Positions 28,207-36,863 of a DNA stretch of 64,000 nucleotides are shown here, in pieces. The first letter of the stretch is position 1, and each line of letters begins with the position of its first letter. The stretch spans positions 178,937 through 242,936 of the forward strand of contig NZ_JAQBNR010000005.1 of the NCBI RefSeq assembly GCF_028288465.1, in the 5' to 3' direction. The DNA comes from Ferruginibacter sp. GTDB taxonomy: Bacteria; Bacteroidota; Bacteroidia; Chitinophagales; Chitinophagaceae. The position numbers and the translations under genes are program-made. The notes below the pieces were generated by a model. That model was not told the DNA's origin and ran no database searches. It saw only the letters and a list, made by a program, of their open reading frames with translations.

Positions 28207-28734
28207 TTATGCCGCGTGAGATTTATTCAATTTCATTTTACCACGGTTGATATTGATTTTATTTTTGCGCCAGGCCCATGGTGCCATGGCTGATTTTTCA
28301 GTCCATAAACCCAGCTTGTTTTTTCTTGCTTTTAGTTCTGCATTGGCCAGCTGTATGTCCGTCGAATATTTTTTAAAATGCCACGCATAGCCAGCTTCCA
28401 CCATCAATAGTCCTGCTTCTTTTCCGGTTGCCAGCCAGGTTTTCGCAAGTGTTCTGCCGTACCTGTCCTTACCGGTTGATTCGATTGATACAGCCGCACC
28501 AAAACACAAGCGGCTTAAATAATTCTTCGATAATTTGTAAAAAGGCATCCCACGTTCAGGCGCATCAATGCCTTCCATTCTGATTCTTTTTGTTGTGTGA
28601 TTGTCCAGCAAAATATCATAGGTATCGCCATCAATAATATGAATGACTTTGCCGTGGGGTGGTGATTGGGCTTCGGCCAAATTGCAACCGGCAGTGAGAG
28701 CGGTAGTAAACAGAAGAAACAGGAGGGTTTTCAT
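28207..28734 (-). CDS. Secreted thermonuclease-like protein (SNase domain)
   Basis: The protein is 175 aa. The leader M-K-T-L-L-F-L-L-F-T-T-A-L-T-A-G-C ends in a possible lipobox (Cys17), so it may be a lipoprotein or secreted. The SNase OB-fold follows: V-I-D-G-D-T-type metal site (H-I-I-D-G-D-T-Y), R-I-R-M-E-G-I-D-A-P-E with the catalytic Arg/Glu pair, D-R-Y-G-R-T-L with the second Arg, and G-Y-A-W-H. The family cleaves DNA and RNA with Ca2+. A Lys-rich tail of about 20 residues follows the domain. It is monocistronic, and the terminator-like hairpin lies downstream. Confidence 0.88.
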   Translation of the reverse strand: MKTLLFLLFTTALTAGCNLAEAQSPPHGKVIHIIDGDTYDILLDNHTTKRIRMEGIDAPERGMPFYKLSKNYLSRLCFGAAVSIESTGKDRYGRTLAKTWLATGKEAGLLMVEAGYAWHFKKYSTDIQLANAELKARKNKLGLWTEKSAMAPWAWRKNKININRGKMKLNKSHAA

Positions 28735-28878
28735 TATTCGGATTGAATTGCCTTTTTTTAATTGAATTGGAAACAGAAATTAGTTAGCAACAACTCAAAT
28801 GTATCGGAATAATTGTTATCGTGTTATTTTTCATTGCCGGGGTCTTTCTATTGCCCCTACTTATGCCTGAAAATAAAG

Positions 28879-28909
28879 CGGCACTGAAGCTTTTTTTGCT
28901 TCAATGCCG
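28879..28909 (-). terminator. Hairpin terminator after the metal-binding repeat protein
   Basis: CGGCACTGAAGC (28879-28890) pairs with GCTTCAATGCCG (28898-28909) with one mismatch and a T7 loop. It lies about 26 bp past the stop of the minus-strand gene and is flanked by A/T-rich DNA, which fits a transcription terminator. Confidence 0.55.
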
Positions 28910-28934
28910 TTATGAGAAAAACTAAGAGTAAATA

Positions 28935-29366
28935 CTACGATTTCGCTTTGGCCATTTTCATTCCGCATTTTGGGCACTTGCCGGCTTTATCGCTTGCCTG
29001 GTCGGGGTGCATGGGGCAGGTAAACATTTTCATTGTTTCCATTTTCATTTGTTCTTTTTTAGAAGCCACCAGTGCTGAACCGCATTTGGGACATTTGCCA
29101 GCCTTGCTGCTGACTACATCTGCATGCATCGGGCAGGCATATTGGTTGGTCACAGCTGTTTTCATTTGTTCTTTTTTTGAAAGCCCCAGGTCCATACCGC
29201 ACTTGGTGCATTTGCCAGGTTTGTCACTGGTTACATCCGGGTGCATCGGGCAACTGTATAATAGTTTTACAGAAGCATCTTTGTTTGGTTTATTCAGCGC
29301 ATCTTTTTGTGCGAAGCAGGTAAAAGTGGCGGCTACAGCGATTGCAATAAATAATATCTTTTTCAT
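28935..29366 (-). CDS. Periplasmic protein with three heavy-metal-binding (C-P-M-H...C-x-x-C-G) repeats
   Basis: The protein is 143 aa from ATG 29366, which starts a clean signal peptide (M-K-K-I-L-F-I-A-I-A-V, cleaved at C-F-A-Q); an upstream in-frame start would spoil it. Three tandem copies of about 24 residues follow, each with C-P-M-H-x-D and, 14 residues on, K-C-x-K-C-G. This is the heavy-metal-binding domain seen singly in many Cu/Zn/Pb efflux proteins. The copies are separated by S-K-K-E-Q-M-K linkers and probably bind a soft metal ion in the periplasm. A HYC_CC_PP-type gene lies next upstream, so the pair may belong to metal homeostasis. Confidence 0.82.
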   Translation of the reverse strand: MKKILFIAIAVAATFTCFAQKDALNKPNKDASVKLLYSCPMHPDVTSDKPGKCTKCGMDLGLSKKEQMKTAVTNQYACPMHADVVSSKAGKCPKCGSALVASKKEQMKMETMKMFTCPMHPDQASDKAGKCPKCGMKMAKAKS

Positions 29367-29539
29367 TTTATTTTGTTTTAGAATTTGTAATTTTTTTGAG
29401 TGTATTTGAATCACCACCTCCTCAAATTAGTTGATTGATATTTTACTAAATGAATGTTTGTAAAGTGATTTGATAATGTAAGAATGAGGTAGCAGTAACA
29501 ACAGGATATTTACATTGTTGCCGCTGGCGTTTATGCTGA

Positions 29540-29923
29540 TCATATTCGATAAACACAATCGAAAATGTAGATGGGAACACCGCGGTCTGGAGGAGGCGAG
29601 AAAGTTGTATTTAAAAGTTGCGGTTCCAAAGTCAGCCAATGCTTTTCAGCGCTGCATGACGTAAACAGAAGAGCGAAAGTAAAATTGTTAACCGGGCTGT
29701 TTATATAATCAGCGCCAATGTAATTGTCTTTTAGTTTCAGACTTTCAAACGTGGTTTTACAACAACTGATCGTATTATTTTTTGAGGATTTACTTTTGGC
29801 AAATTCAGCAAAGCTTAAGCTGGTAGATTGCAAATGGCCACAGCAGTAAAACTGTGTAATACCAATGCCCATTGTTGAGGATGTGTAAACAAAAAGCAAT
29901 ACTATCAGCGCAATCTTTTTCAT
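29540..29923 (-). CDS. HYC_CC_PP-type small exported protein
   Basis: The protein is 127 aa from ATG 29923, directly before a signal peptide (K-K-I-A-L-I-V-L-L-F-V-Y). Visible are Q-F-Y-C-C-G in place of the usual H-Y-C-G, a central S-C-C-K-T-T pair of Cys, an L-K-L-K-D-N-Y segment and F-S-P-P-P-D near the C-terminus. These mark a Bacteroidota family often found beside heavy-metal RND efflux or copper genes. A role in metal binding or sensing is inferred from the Cys motifs and neighbours, not shown. It is transcribed in the same direction as the metal-repeat gene 170 bp downstream. Confidence 0.65.
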   Translation of the reverse strand: MKKIALIVLLFVYTSSTMGIGITQFYCCGHLQSTSLSFAEFAKSKSSKNNTISCCKTTFESLKLKDNYIGADYINSPVNNFTFALLFTSCSAEKHWLTLEPQLLNTTFSPPPDRGVPIYIFDCVYRI

Positions 29924-30190
29924 TTTATAACACAAAAGTAGGCTCATTTTTAAAACTGTTTGCAGCCCCCCGTCAATGGAACGCATGATCCAGGTCATAC
30001 CAAATGTAAAATAGAATGCTGCCTGTCGATAATAAATGTCTGTTAAACTATTTCTTAAATGGATGCATAACTATTACAACTGCGTCATTTCTTATGGTAG
30101 CAATTTTTGATGCGGTTTGCCTAACCCGCAGTATCACTGGTTTTCATCACAAATGAATAAATTGTATTGCCTTTCAATTATAACAACCAT

Positions 30191-30211
30191 TACCTTCGTA
30201 AAAACGTTTTT
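30191..30211 (+). promoter_or_regulatory. LacI operator O1 (autoregulatory) with overlapping -7-like box
   Basis: The perfect palindrome AAAAACGTTTTT (30200-30211) ends 7 bp before the TTG start of the LacI-family gene. TACCTTCG just upstream (30191-30198) resembles the Bacteroidota -7 box TAnnTTTG. The same AAAACGTTTT core occurs twice before the neighbouring susC. The position fits repression of its own gene. Confidence 0.65.
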
Positions 30212-30218
30212 GTCCATT

Positions 30219-31250
30219 TTGAAAAAGAAAGTGTTATCCATCATCGACATAGCGAGGCAATTGGGAATCTCTCAATCCACCGTTTCTTTTATTTTAAATG
30301 GAAAGGCAAAAGAGAGAAGAATCAGCGATGCAACAACGCAGCGGGTACTGAAATTTGTGGAGGAAGTAGGCTATAAACCCAACCTCCTGGCCCGCAGTTT
30401 TCGTACCGGAAAAACCAATATCATCGGCCTGATGGTTGAAAGTATTGCCAATCCCTTCTTTGCGAATCTGGCCCGGCTGATAGAAGAGAATGCTTACAAA
30501 AACGGGTATAAAATTTTATACTGCAGCACAGAAAATGATTCCGCCAAGGCGCGGGAGTTAATCCACATGTTTAAAGATCGTCACGTAGACGGTTATATTA
30601 TTATCCCAACAGAGGGTATCAGGGACGACGTTAATAAATTGGCTGCCGGCGGTGCTTCGGTCATTCTTTTTGACAGATGTTTTGAAGGCGATGCAATAGA
30701 TTACGTAGTGCTCGACAACTTCAACAGTACCTATAATGCAACAAAACATCTGATTGACCAGGGATATAAACACATCGGTTTTGTAAGCATCAGTTCGCTG
30801 CAATCGCAAATGCAGCAACGTTTGGCGGGTTATGAAAAAGCGCTGGATGATCATAGCTTGCAGCACTATGTTAAAGAAGTTGGATTTTATCTTGACACAA
30901 ATACAGTGGTAGACTACATTGTCGATTTCATACTTCGCAAAAAAAAGCTGGACGCTGTTATTTTTGCTACCAATTATCTCGGCGTAAGTGGGCTGAAAGC
31001 AATTAAAAAAGCAGGTCTCTCCATCCCGGATAACCTCGCCGTGGTATGTTATGATGACCTTGAATTGTTTGAATTACACACGCCACGAATCACTTCCATC
31101 GCACAGCCCATACAGGAAATGTCGGAGCAGCTGATTAATATTTTGCTCGACAAGCTGGCTTCAAAAAATAGTATTAATCACAAAGTAACACTTCCCGGCA
31201 AGCTCATTATCAGGGAATCTTCTCCTAAAATTGCACGCCGGAAAAAATAG
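30219..31250 (+). CDS. LacI-family transcriptional regulator of the rhamnosidase PUL
   Basis: The protein is 343 aa if started at TTG 30219 (L-K-K-K-V-L-S-I-I-D-I-A-R-Q-L-G-I-S), which matches the usual LacI N-terminus. An in-frame ATG at 30150 would put the operator palindrome inside the gene and add ~23 odd residues. The HTH is D-I-A-R-Q-L-G-I-S-Q-S-T-V-S-F-I-L-N-G, with the hinge helix near N-L-L-A-R-S-F-R-T-G. The periplasmic-binding-like effector domain follows (I-I-G-L-M-V-E-S-I-A-N-P-F-F). LacI proteins repress sugar genes until they bind a sugar effector. The AAAACGTTTT sites before this gene and before susC make it the likely local regulator. Confidence 0.88.
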   Translation: MKKKVLSIIDIARQLGISQSTVSFILNGKAKERRISDATTQRVLKFVEEVGYKPNLLARSFRTGKTNIIGLMVESIANPFFANLARLIEENAYKNGYKILYCSTENDSAKARELIHMFKDRHVDGYIIIPTEGIRDDVNKLAAGGASVILFDRCFEGDAIDYVVLDNFNSTYNATKHLIDQGYKHIGFVSISSLQSQMQQRLAGYEKALDDHSLQHYVKEVGFYLDTNTVVDYIVDFILRKKKLDAVIFATNYLGVSGLKAIKKAGLSIPDNLAVVCYDDLELFELHTPRITSIAQPIQEMSEQLINILLDKLASKNSINHKVTLPGKLIIRESSPKIARRKK

Positions 31251-31261
31251 CCTGCTTTGCT

Positions 31262-31271
31262 ATAACGTTTT
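31262..31271 (+). promoter_or_regulatory. Imperfect LacI-type operator (one mismatch)
   Basis: ATAACGTTTT differs from the AAAACGTTTT core at one position and lies 12 bp after the LacI stop codon. It may be an auxiliary site or chance. Confidence 0.3.
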
Positions 31272-31502
31272 TTCTTTCTTGTTATCAGATTCAAGGTGTT
31301 TCAAGAGTACAATTAGCTATAATTACTGCAGGCAGTGGTGATGTTTGTTTTAAAATGAGATAGCTGTCAATATTGAAACTGCTGCTGCTGCTGAATTACA
31401 TGGCAAGTGGTCTATACCAGGTATCTAAGTAATAAATAACAAACTGTAGATCTTTTAGCCGGTTGTATCATTTTATATTCAATTTGTAACAAGCATCTTG
31501 CT

Positions 31503-31512
31503 AAAACGTTTT
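31503..31512 (+). promoter_or_regulatory. LacI operator O2 upstream of susC
   Basis: AAAACGTTTT, in the context TTGCTAAAACGTTTTTCTTA, lies about 300 bp before susC. The flanking TTGCT is shared with O3, so similarity extends beyond the palindromic core. Two sites 259 bp apart could allow looping. Confidence 0.6.
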
Positions 31513-31761
31513 TCTTATTATCTTTATTTTAACAAGTTGAAATAAATAATTCAATACACTTTATTCAGCCTGCAATTAACGAAAACCCCAAATGCCTGAC
31601 ATATGAGATATCTTAACAGAGATCATAGGTGCATAGCTATACACCATAACAAACACACCGTCATTATTTTCGCAGCTATTACCGGTGAACATACCAACCC
31701 CGTTTTTATCCTAAGGCAAATTAATGTCTTTTCCTTCCTGTTTTTTTAAAGTTTCCTTGCT

Positions 31762-31784
31762 AAAACGTTTTACTAATACTTTCA
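31762..31784 (+). promoter_or_regulatory. LacI operator O3 and probable susC promoter
   Basis: AAAACGTTTT (31762-31771), in the context TTGCTAAAACGTTTTACTAA, lies about 33 bp before the susC start. TACTTTCA (31777-31784) is a weak -7-like match. The operator would sit between the two promoter boxes, where a bound repressor blocks RNA polymerase. The remainder of the gene-free stretch 31251-31803 shows no gene. Confidence 0.6.
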
Positions 31785-31803
31785 TACTCCAAAACCATTG
31801 TTT

Positions 31804-34800
31804 ATGATGACAGACTATTTCTTAAAAAAAACTAAGCACTTGCGTCGTCCGGTGTGGATGATTGCCTTTATGCTGGTTGTAACGGTGGGCATACCCGGCC
31901 GGGTAGCAGCCACCAATGCGCCGCCCGGAAGGCTTACTGGCCGGGGCCTTTTAGCCAAAACGGTTACCATTACCGGGGTTGTAAAAGACAAGCTGGGTAA
32001 ACCAATTGCAGACGCAACAGTAAAAGTAGTGGGTTCAACCACGGCTACTTCAACCGATGCCAGTGGCCGTTTCTCCATCAATGTAGATCCAAAAGGTTCA
32101 CTTGAATTTTCGCATGTTGGCTACAAGACACAAACGGTAGCCATGAACAATACACTCGACCTGGAAATTGTGCTGGATGCGAACGAAGGCAACATGAATG
32201 AAGTAGTGGTAGTGGGCTATGGCAGGCAAAGGAAAATCAGCCAGATCGGTGCACAGTCCATCGTAAACCTGGAAGATTTAAAACAGCCAATAGCGAATGT
32301 GGGAGCAGGTTTGGCGGGGCGTCTTTCGGGTCTTGTGGCAGTTCAGCGTACCGGAGAACCAGGTCATGATGATGCGGATATCTGGATACGGGGTATAGCA
32401 ACACTTAACAATTCCAAACCACTTATTTTGGTTGACGGCGTGGAGCGTTCACTGAGCAATCTTAACTACGATGATATCGCTTCCTTCAGTATTTTGAAAG
32501 ATGCTTCGGCCACTGCAGTGTATGGTGTAAGAGGTGCGAACGGGGTAGTATTGATCACAACAAAAAGAGGTAAACCCGGTAAGCCGGAATTTGCGGTTGA
32601 TTACCTGCAATCGATCACTACGTTCACAAAATTGCCTTCCATGACTGATGGCCTTACTTACATGGATATGGCCAACGAAGCGCTTACCACAAGAGGTGAT
32701 GCACCAAAATATTCGGCCGATTATATTGCCAAAACAAAAGCCAACACAGACCCCTATTTATATCCCAATGTAAACTGGATTGATAAAGTATTTAAGAAAA
32801 ATGGCCTTAACCGCAAAGCCACCGTTAACATTGATGGTGGTGCACCTTCTGCTTTTTACTATGTATCGCTTGGTTATTATGATGAAGACGGATTTATAAA
32901 ATCAGATCCAAGTGAACCTTATCACAGTGGTGTAGGTTATTCAAGATTTAACTTCACCAGTAACTTAACGTTAAAGGTTACGCCATCTACCACTTTTGAA
33001 CTCGGGTTACAGGGCTATTACAGCAATGGTAATTATCCCGGTATTGGCGGAGGTAATAATCCGGCTGATGCAGGCCAGGTAAATTCTATTTTCCAGGCGG
33101 TAATGGATATGCCGCCGGTAGAGTTGCCATTTACTTATCCCGGTGATACCACTTCCGGGAGAAATCCCAACGGAGGTTTTCGCAACCCGTTCGACCAGGC
33201 TGCAAAATCCGGATATTCCAATCAATACAAAACACAATTGTATACCAATATCCGCCTGCGGCAGAATTTAAGTATGCTGGTGAAAGGGCTTTCTTTTACA
33301 ACCATGTATGCCTTTGATAACTACAGTGAGCTGGACATTAATCATGGCAAAAGAGAAAACGCATACATAGCAAACGGCAGAAACCCGGATGGTACATTGA
33401 ACCTGCAGCTAACATATGGCGGTAGTAACTCGCTGGGTTATGATCGTTACAATGGTGGCAACAGAAGAGTGTATACGGAGTCTGCTTTAAACTATGATTC
33501 TGCTTTTGGCAAGCATCGTGTAAGTGGCTTGCTGTTGTATAACCAGAGTGAATATGTAAATGCTTTTGCAGGCGATTTTACCAGCTCAATTCCTTTCCGT
33601 ACCAGAGGCCTTGCAGGAAGAGTGACTTATAGTTTCGATGATAAATATTTTGTTGAAGGCAACTTCGGATACAACGGTTCTGAAAATTTTGCACCCAAAA
33701 AACGCTATGGCTTTTTTCCTTCTTTTGGTGTAGGCTGGGTAGCATCCAACGAAAAATTCTTTAAGCCGGTTAAGAATATTATCAGCTTTTTAAAGTTCCG
33801 GTTTTCGTCCGGCACCGTGGGTAACAGTGATATCGGCAGCACGCGTTTTGCGTACCTTGACCAGGTTAACACCAATGCCAACGGGTACACATTTGGTACC
33901 AGCCGGCAGGGAACGGGCGGCTATGCCATCAGCAGTTACGGCGCAGACCTTACCTGGGAAACCAGTCGTAAAACAAATATCGGCATGGAGATGACGTTGT
34001 TAAAAGCAACTACGGTACAAGTTGATCTTTTTAAAGAACACAGAACAGGCATCTTTCTTACCCGTGGTACAGTACCAGAATTTGTGGGTTTAACATCACG
34101 TCCGATTGGTAATCTTGGCATAGTAAACAATGCCGGTATCGATATCTCTTTACAACAAAATCATGTAAGAATTGGTGACGGCTGGTTTTTAAGTCTGCAG
34201 GGCAACTTCACTTATGCCCGTAATAAAGTAATCAGTAATGATCAGCCGGATCAGAAATATCCATGGCTTAACAGGAAAGGTCAGGGCGTGCTGACGAGGT
34301 TTGGCCTGGTAGCTCAGGGGCTGTTTAAGGACTCTGCAGAAATCATCAATTCTCCCGTGCAGTCATTTGGCGAGGTAAGGCCCGGTGATATTAAATTTAA
34401 AGATTTGAATGGCGATGGCGTAATTGATGCCTACGATCAAACTGCCATCGGTACCGGTGACGTACCGTTCATTTTATATGGTTTTGGTTTTGATCTCACC
34501 TATGGTAAATTAAGCCTGGGTGCTTTCTTCCAGGGACAGGCGCAGGCAAATATTATTCTGAGTGGCAACAGTATTCAGCCCTTTTCCGGTGATGGTGGAG
34601 AAGGCAATGCGTACAGCGTAATTACCGACCGGTGGACACCTGAAAATCCCAACCAGCATGCGTTTTATCCAAGGCTTGGTTTTGGCGGTCCCAAGAATGG
34701 CAACAACAACCAGGTAAGTACCTGGTGGCAAAAAGATGCCAGTTTTATCAAACTGCGAACACTGAAAGCTTCCTATACTTTTTCAAAAGATGCGTTTAAA

Positions 34801-34956
34801 AAAATAGGCATTAAGCGTGCCTACATCTATGCGCTCGGCGAAAATATTTTATCCTTCAGCAAATTTAAATTGTGGGATGTGGAACTGAATACTTCCAACG
34901 GTGTGCGGTATCCGCAGGTAGCTGCCTATTCACTGGGATTACATTTTGATTTTTAA
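31804..34956 (+). CDS. susC: SusC-like TonB-dependent outer-membrane transporter (rhamnosidase PUL)
   Basis: The protein is 1050 aa from ATG 31804. The leader is unusually long (about 40 residues, hydrophobic core M-I-A-F-M-L-V-V-T-V-G-I), with a further linker before the carboxypeptidase-like domain (V-T-I-T-G-V-V-K-D-K-L-G, about 58-135). The plug begins N-E-V-V-V-V-G-Y-G and holds A-T-A-V-Y-G-V-R-G-A-N-G-V-V-L-I-T-T. The barrel ends L-G-L-H-F-D-F with a C-terminal Phe. It imports oligosaccharides across the outer membrane together with the SusD encoded 18 bp downstream. It belongs to a different branch from the fructan SusC in this window. The substrate is inferred to be a rhamnose-containing glycan from the enzymes downstream. 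Confidence 0.93.
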   Translation: MMTDYFLKKTKHLRRPVWMIAFMLVVTVGIPGRVAATNAPPGRLTGRGLLAKTVTITGVVKDKLGKPIADATVKVVGSTTATSTDASGRFSINVDPKGSLEFSHVGYKTQTVAMNNTLDLEIVLDANEGNMNEVVVVGYGRQRKISQIGAQSIVNLEDLKQPIANVGAGLAGRLSGLVAVQRTGEPGHDDADIWIRGIATLNNSKPLILVDGVERSLSNLNYDDIASFSILKDASATAVYGVRGANGVVLITTKRGKPGKPEFAVDYLQSITTFTKLPSMTDGLTYMDMANEALTTRGDAPKYSADYIAKTKANTDPYLYPNVNWIDKVFKKNGLNRKATVNIDGGAPSAFYYVSLGYYDEDGFIKSDPSEPYHSGVGYSRFNFTSNLTLKVTPSTTFELGLQGYYSNGNYPGIGGGNNPADAGQVNSIFQAVMDMPPVELPFTYPGDTTSGRNPNGGFRNPFDQAAKSGYSNQYKTQLYTNIRLRQNLSMLVKGLSFTTMYAFDNYSELDINHGKRENAYIANGRNPDGTLNLQLTYGGSNSLGYDRYNGGNRRVYTESALNYDSAFGKHRVSGLLLYNQSEYVNAFAGDFTSSIPFRTRGLAGRVTYSFDDKYFVEGNFGYNGSENFAPKKRYGFFPSFGVGWVASNEKFFKPVKNIISFLKFRFSSGTVGNSDIGSTRFAYLDQVNTNANGYTFGTSRQGTGGYAISSYGADLTWETSRKTNIGMEMTLLKATTVQVDLFKEHRTGIFLTRGTVPEFVGLTSRPIGNLGIVNNAGIDISLQQNHVRIGDGWFLSLQGNFTYARNKVISNDQPDQKYPWLNRKGQGVLTRFGLVAQGLFKDSAEIINSPVQSFGEVRPGDIKFKDLNGDGVIDAYDQTAIGTGDVPFILYGFGFDLTYGKLSLGAFFQGQAQANIILSGNSIQPFSGDGGEGNAYSVITDRWTPENPNQHAFYPRLGFGGPKNGNNNQVSTWWQKDASFIKLRTLKASYTFSKDAFKKIGIKRAYIYALGENILSFSKFKLWDVELNTSNGVRYPQVAAYSLGLHFDF

Positions 34957-34974
34957 TTACAACAACTAACGATC

Positions 34975-36804
34975 ATGAAAAAACTGATTTATATAACAAT
35001 CGCATCATTTTTGCTCATCAATATACCGGCTTGTAAAAAGGGATATCTTGATCAGCTTCCGCAGGATAGAACCACCATTGAGCAAGTGTTCGCCCATAAA
35101 AATACGGTCGATAATTTTCTAGCCAACGTCTATTCCTACGTTAGAGATGAGGCCAGTCAGCGCTACATTGGTGGCTCAACAAGTGGTGGCCCGTGGACGG
35201 GTGCATCCGATGAAGCAGAATATGACTGGAGTTTTGTGTTTAGCAATTATATCAACGTAGGTGCCTGGGGTCCAACAACCGGTGTGGTAAATGATTTCTG
35301 GAGTAATTATTATACCGCCATCCGCTCTGCCAATTATTTTATGGCGCACGTGGGCGAGTGTAAAGAAATCACCAACCAGGCAAACGGAGCACAGTTGCTT
35401 GCACGGTACATTGCAGAAGCAAGGGGCCTGCGTGCTTACTATTATTATAATTTAATCAAAATTTTTGGGCCGGTGGTGATCACCGGTGATGAAAACATTG
35501 CACCCAACGCAGGCCTTGCAGATGTTCAGCGTGCACGTACCCCTTATGATAGTTGTGTGTTGTATATTTCCAGCGAGATGGATAAAGCTGCAGCAGACTT
35601 GCCTGATGTGCCGGCAAACCCCAGCGTTGACGCAGGCAGAATGACCAGGTCAGTAATGATGGCTTATAAAACGGAAATGTTGCTGACGGCTGCAAGTGAT
35701 CTTTTCAATGGTAACCCGGATTATGCATCGCTTAAAAACCAGGAGGGCGGACAGTTGATCAGCCAGCAAAAAGATCCGGCCAAATGGGTAACAGCTGCCG
35801 CTGCCGCAAAAGCATTTATTGATAAATACGTGCCGGGTACATTTGATTTGTACAGGGAAAATGACGCCTCAGGTAACCTGGATCCTTATTTATCCTGCCG
35901 CAATGTGATGTTTACTGACTGGAACAAGGAATGGATCTTTGCAAAAGTAGGAGCCGATCCAACCACCAGGCAATATGAAGAGACACCGTATCATGCAGGC
36001 TCTGACGGCGCTATCCGCGGCAGTGGTGGCCTCGGTGTAACACAGCAAATGGTAGATGCTTATTTTATGAACAACGGTTTATCTATTAATGATCCCGGTT
36101 CTGGCTATGTTGAAAATGGTTTCTCTTCATCTGATGGAAAATACACCACGGCAGGCACCTACAACATGTGGACCAACAGGGAACCCCGTTTTTATGTCGG
36201 CATTACTTACAACGGCAGCAAGTGGTTAAATACAACCACCAGTTCAGGCACCGTAACAACCGAAACATTTTATAACGGCAATTCCGGTAAAAGAGTTGGT
36301 GGAAATGATTATTCGCCTACCGGTTATATCGGTCGTAAAAATATTCCACCGGGCGACTGGCGCTCAGGCAACAGGGCATGGGTAATGTTAAGGCTGGCCA
36401 ATATTTATCTCGATTATGCAGAAGCATTGAATGAAGCTTCACCCGGTAATGCCGATATAGCTAAGTATGTAAATCTTATACGCCAACGTGCCGGAGTTCC
36501 GGACATTTCATCCGCTCTATCACAGGACCAGATGCGCACGGCGATACGCAAGGAAAGAAGGGTAGAACTGGCTTTTGAGAATGCCCGTTATTTTGATACC
36601 CGCAGGTGGAAGATTGCAGAACAGACTGATGGCGGACCTTTTTACAGCATGGACATCAATGCAGGCAATGATTTGCAGGACCCGACTTTTTATAAAAGAA
36701 CCGTTTTTGAAAACCGCGTTTTTCAGAAGAAACATTACCTGTGGCCTATACCGCAGCAGGAGCTGGATGTAGATAAAAACCTGGTGCAAAACACCGGATG
36801 GTAA
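34975..36804 (+). CDS. susD: SusD/RagB-like glycan-binding lipoprotein (rhamnosidase PUL)
   Basis: The protein is 609 aa. The lipobox I-N-I-P-A-C places the lipidated Cys at residue 20. G-Y-L-D-Q-L-P-Q-D-R and A-R-G-L-R-A-Y-Y-Y-Y-N-L-I-K-I-F-G mark the SusD N-terminal helical region. R-L-A-N-I-Y-L-D-Y-A-E-A-L-N-E and R-K-E-R-R-V-E-L-A-F-E-N-A-R-Y-F-D mark the C-terminal SusD domain, and W-P-I-P-Q-Q-E-L ends it. It forms the surface lid of the SusC upstream and is followed after 59 bp by a second surface lipoprotein gene. Confidence 0.93.
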   Translation: MKKLIYITIASFLLINIPACKKGYLDQLPQDRTTIEQVFAHKNTVDNFLANVYSYVRDEASQRYIGGSTSGGPWTGASDEAEYDWSFVFSNYINVGAWGPTTGVVNDFWSNYYTAIRSANYFMAHVGECKEITNQANGAQLLARYIAEARGLRAYYYYNLIKIFGPVVITGDENIAPNAGLADVQRARTPYDSCVLYISSEMDKAAADLPDVPANPSVDAGRMTRSVMMAYKTEMLLTAASDLFNGNPDYASLKNQEGGQLISQQKDPAKWVTAAAAAKAFIDKYVPGTFDLYRENDASGNLDPYLSCRNVMFTDWNKEWIFAKVGADPTTRQYEETPYHAGSDGAIRGSGGLGVTQQMVDAYFMNNGLSINDPGSGYVENGFSSSDGKYTTAGTYNMWTNREPRFYVGITYNGSKWLNTTTSSGTVTTETFYNGNSGKRVGGNDYSPTGYIGRKNIPPGDWRSGNRAWVMLRLANIYLDYAEALNEASPGNADIAKYVNLIRQRAGVPDISSALSQDQMRTAIRKERRVELAFENARYFDTRRWKIAEQTDGGPFYSMDINAGNDLQDPTFYKRTVFENRVFQKKHYLWPIPQQELDVDKNLVQNTGW

Positions 36805-36863
36805 ACATAAAATGCAATTGTAAAACACCTGCAATTTGCAGGTAAACATTAAAAAATGCTACA

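Noticed and set aside
28912..29409. 165-codon plus-strand frame opposite the metal-binding repeat protein, seeming to have its own internal repeats
   Set aside because: The repeats are the reverse strand of the three C-P-M-H repeats; the minus-strand gene has a signal peptide and metal motifs.
31251..31803. Possible anti-sigma/ECF sigma pair expected before a SusC
   Set aside because: No reading frame of note exists there; the stretch holds only LacI-type palindromes and promoter-like boxes.
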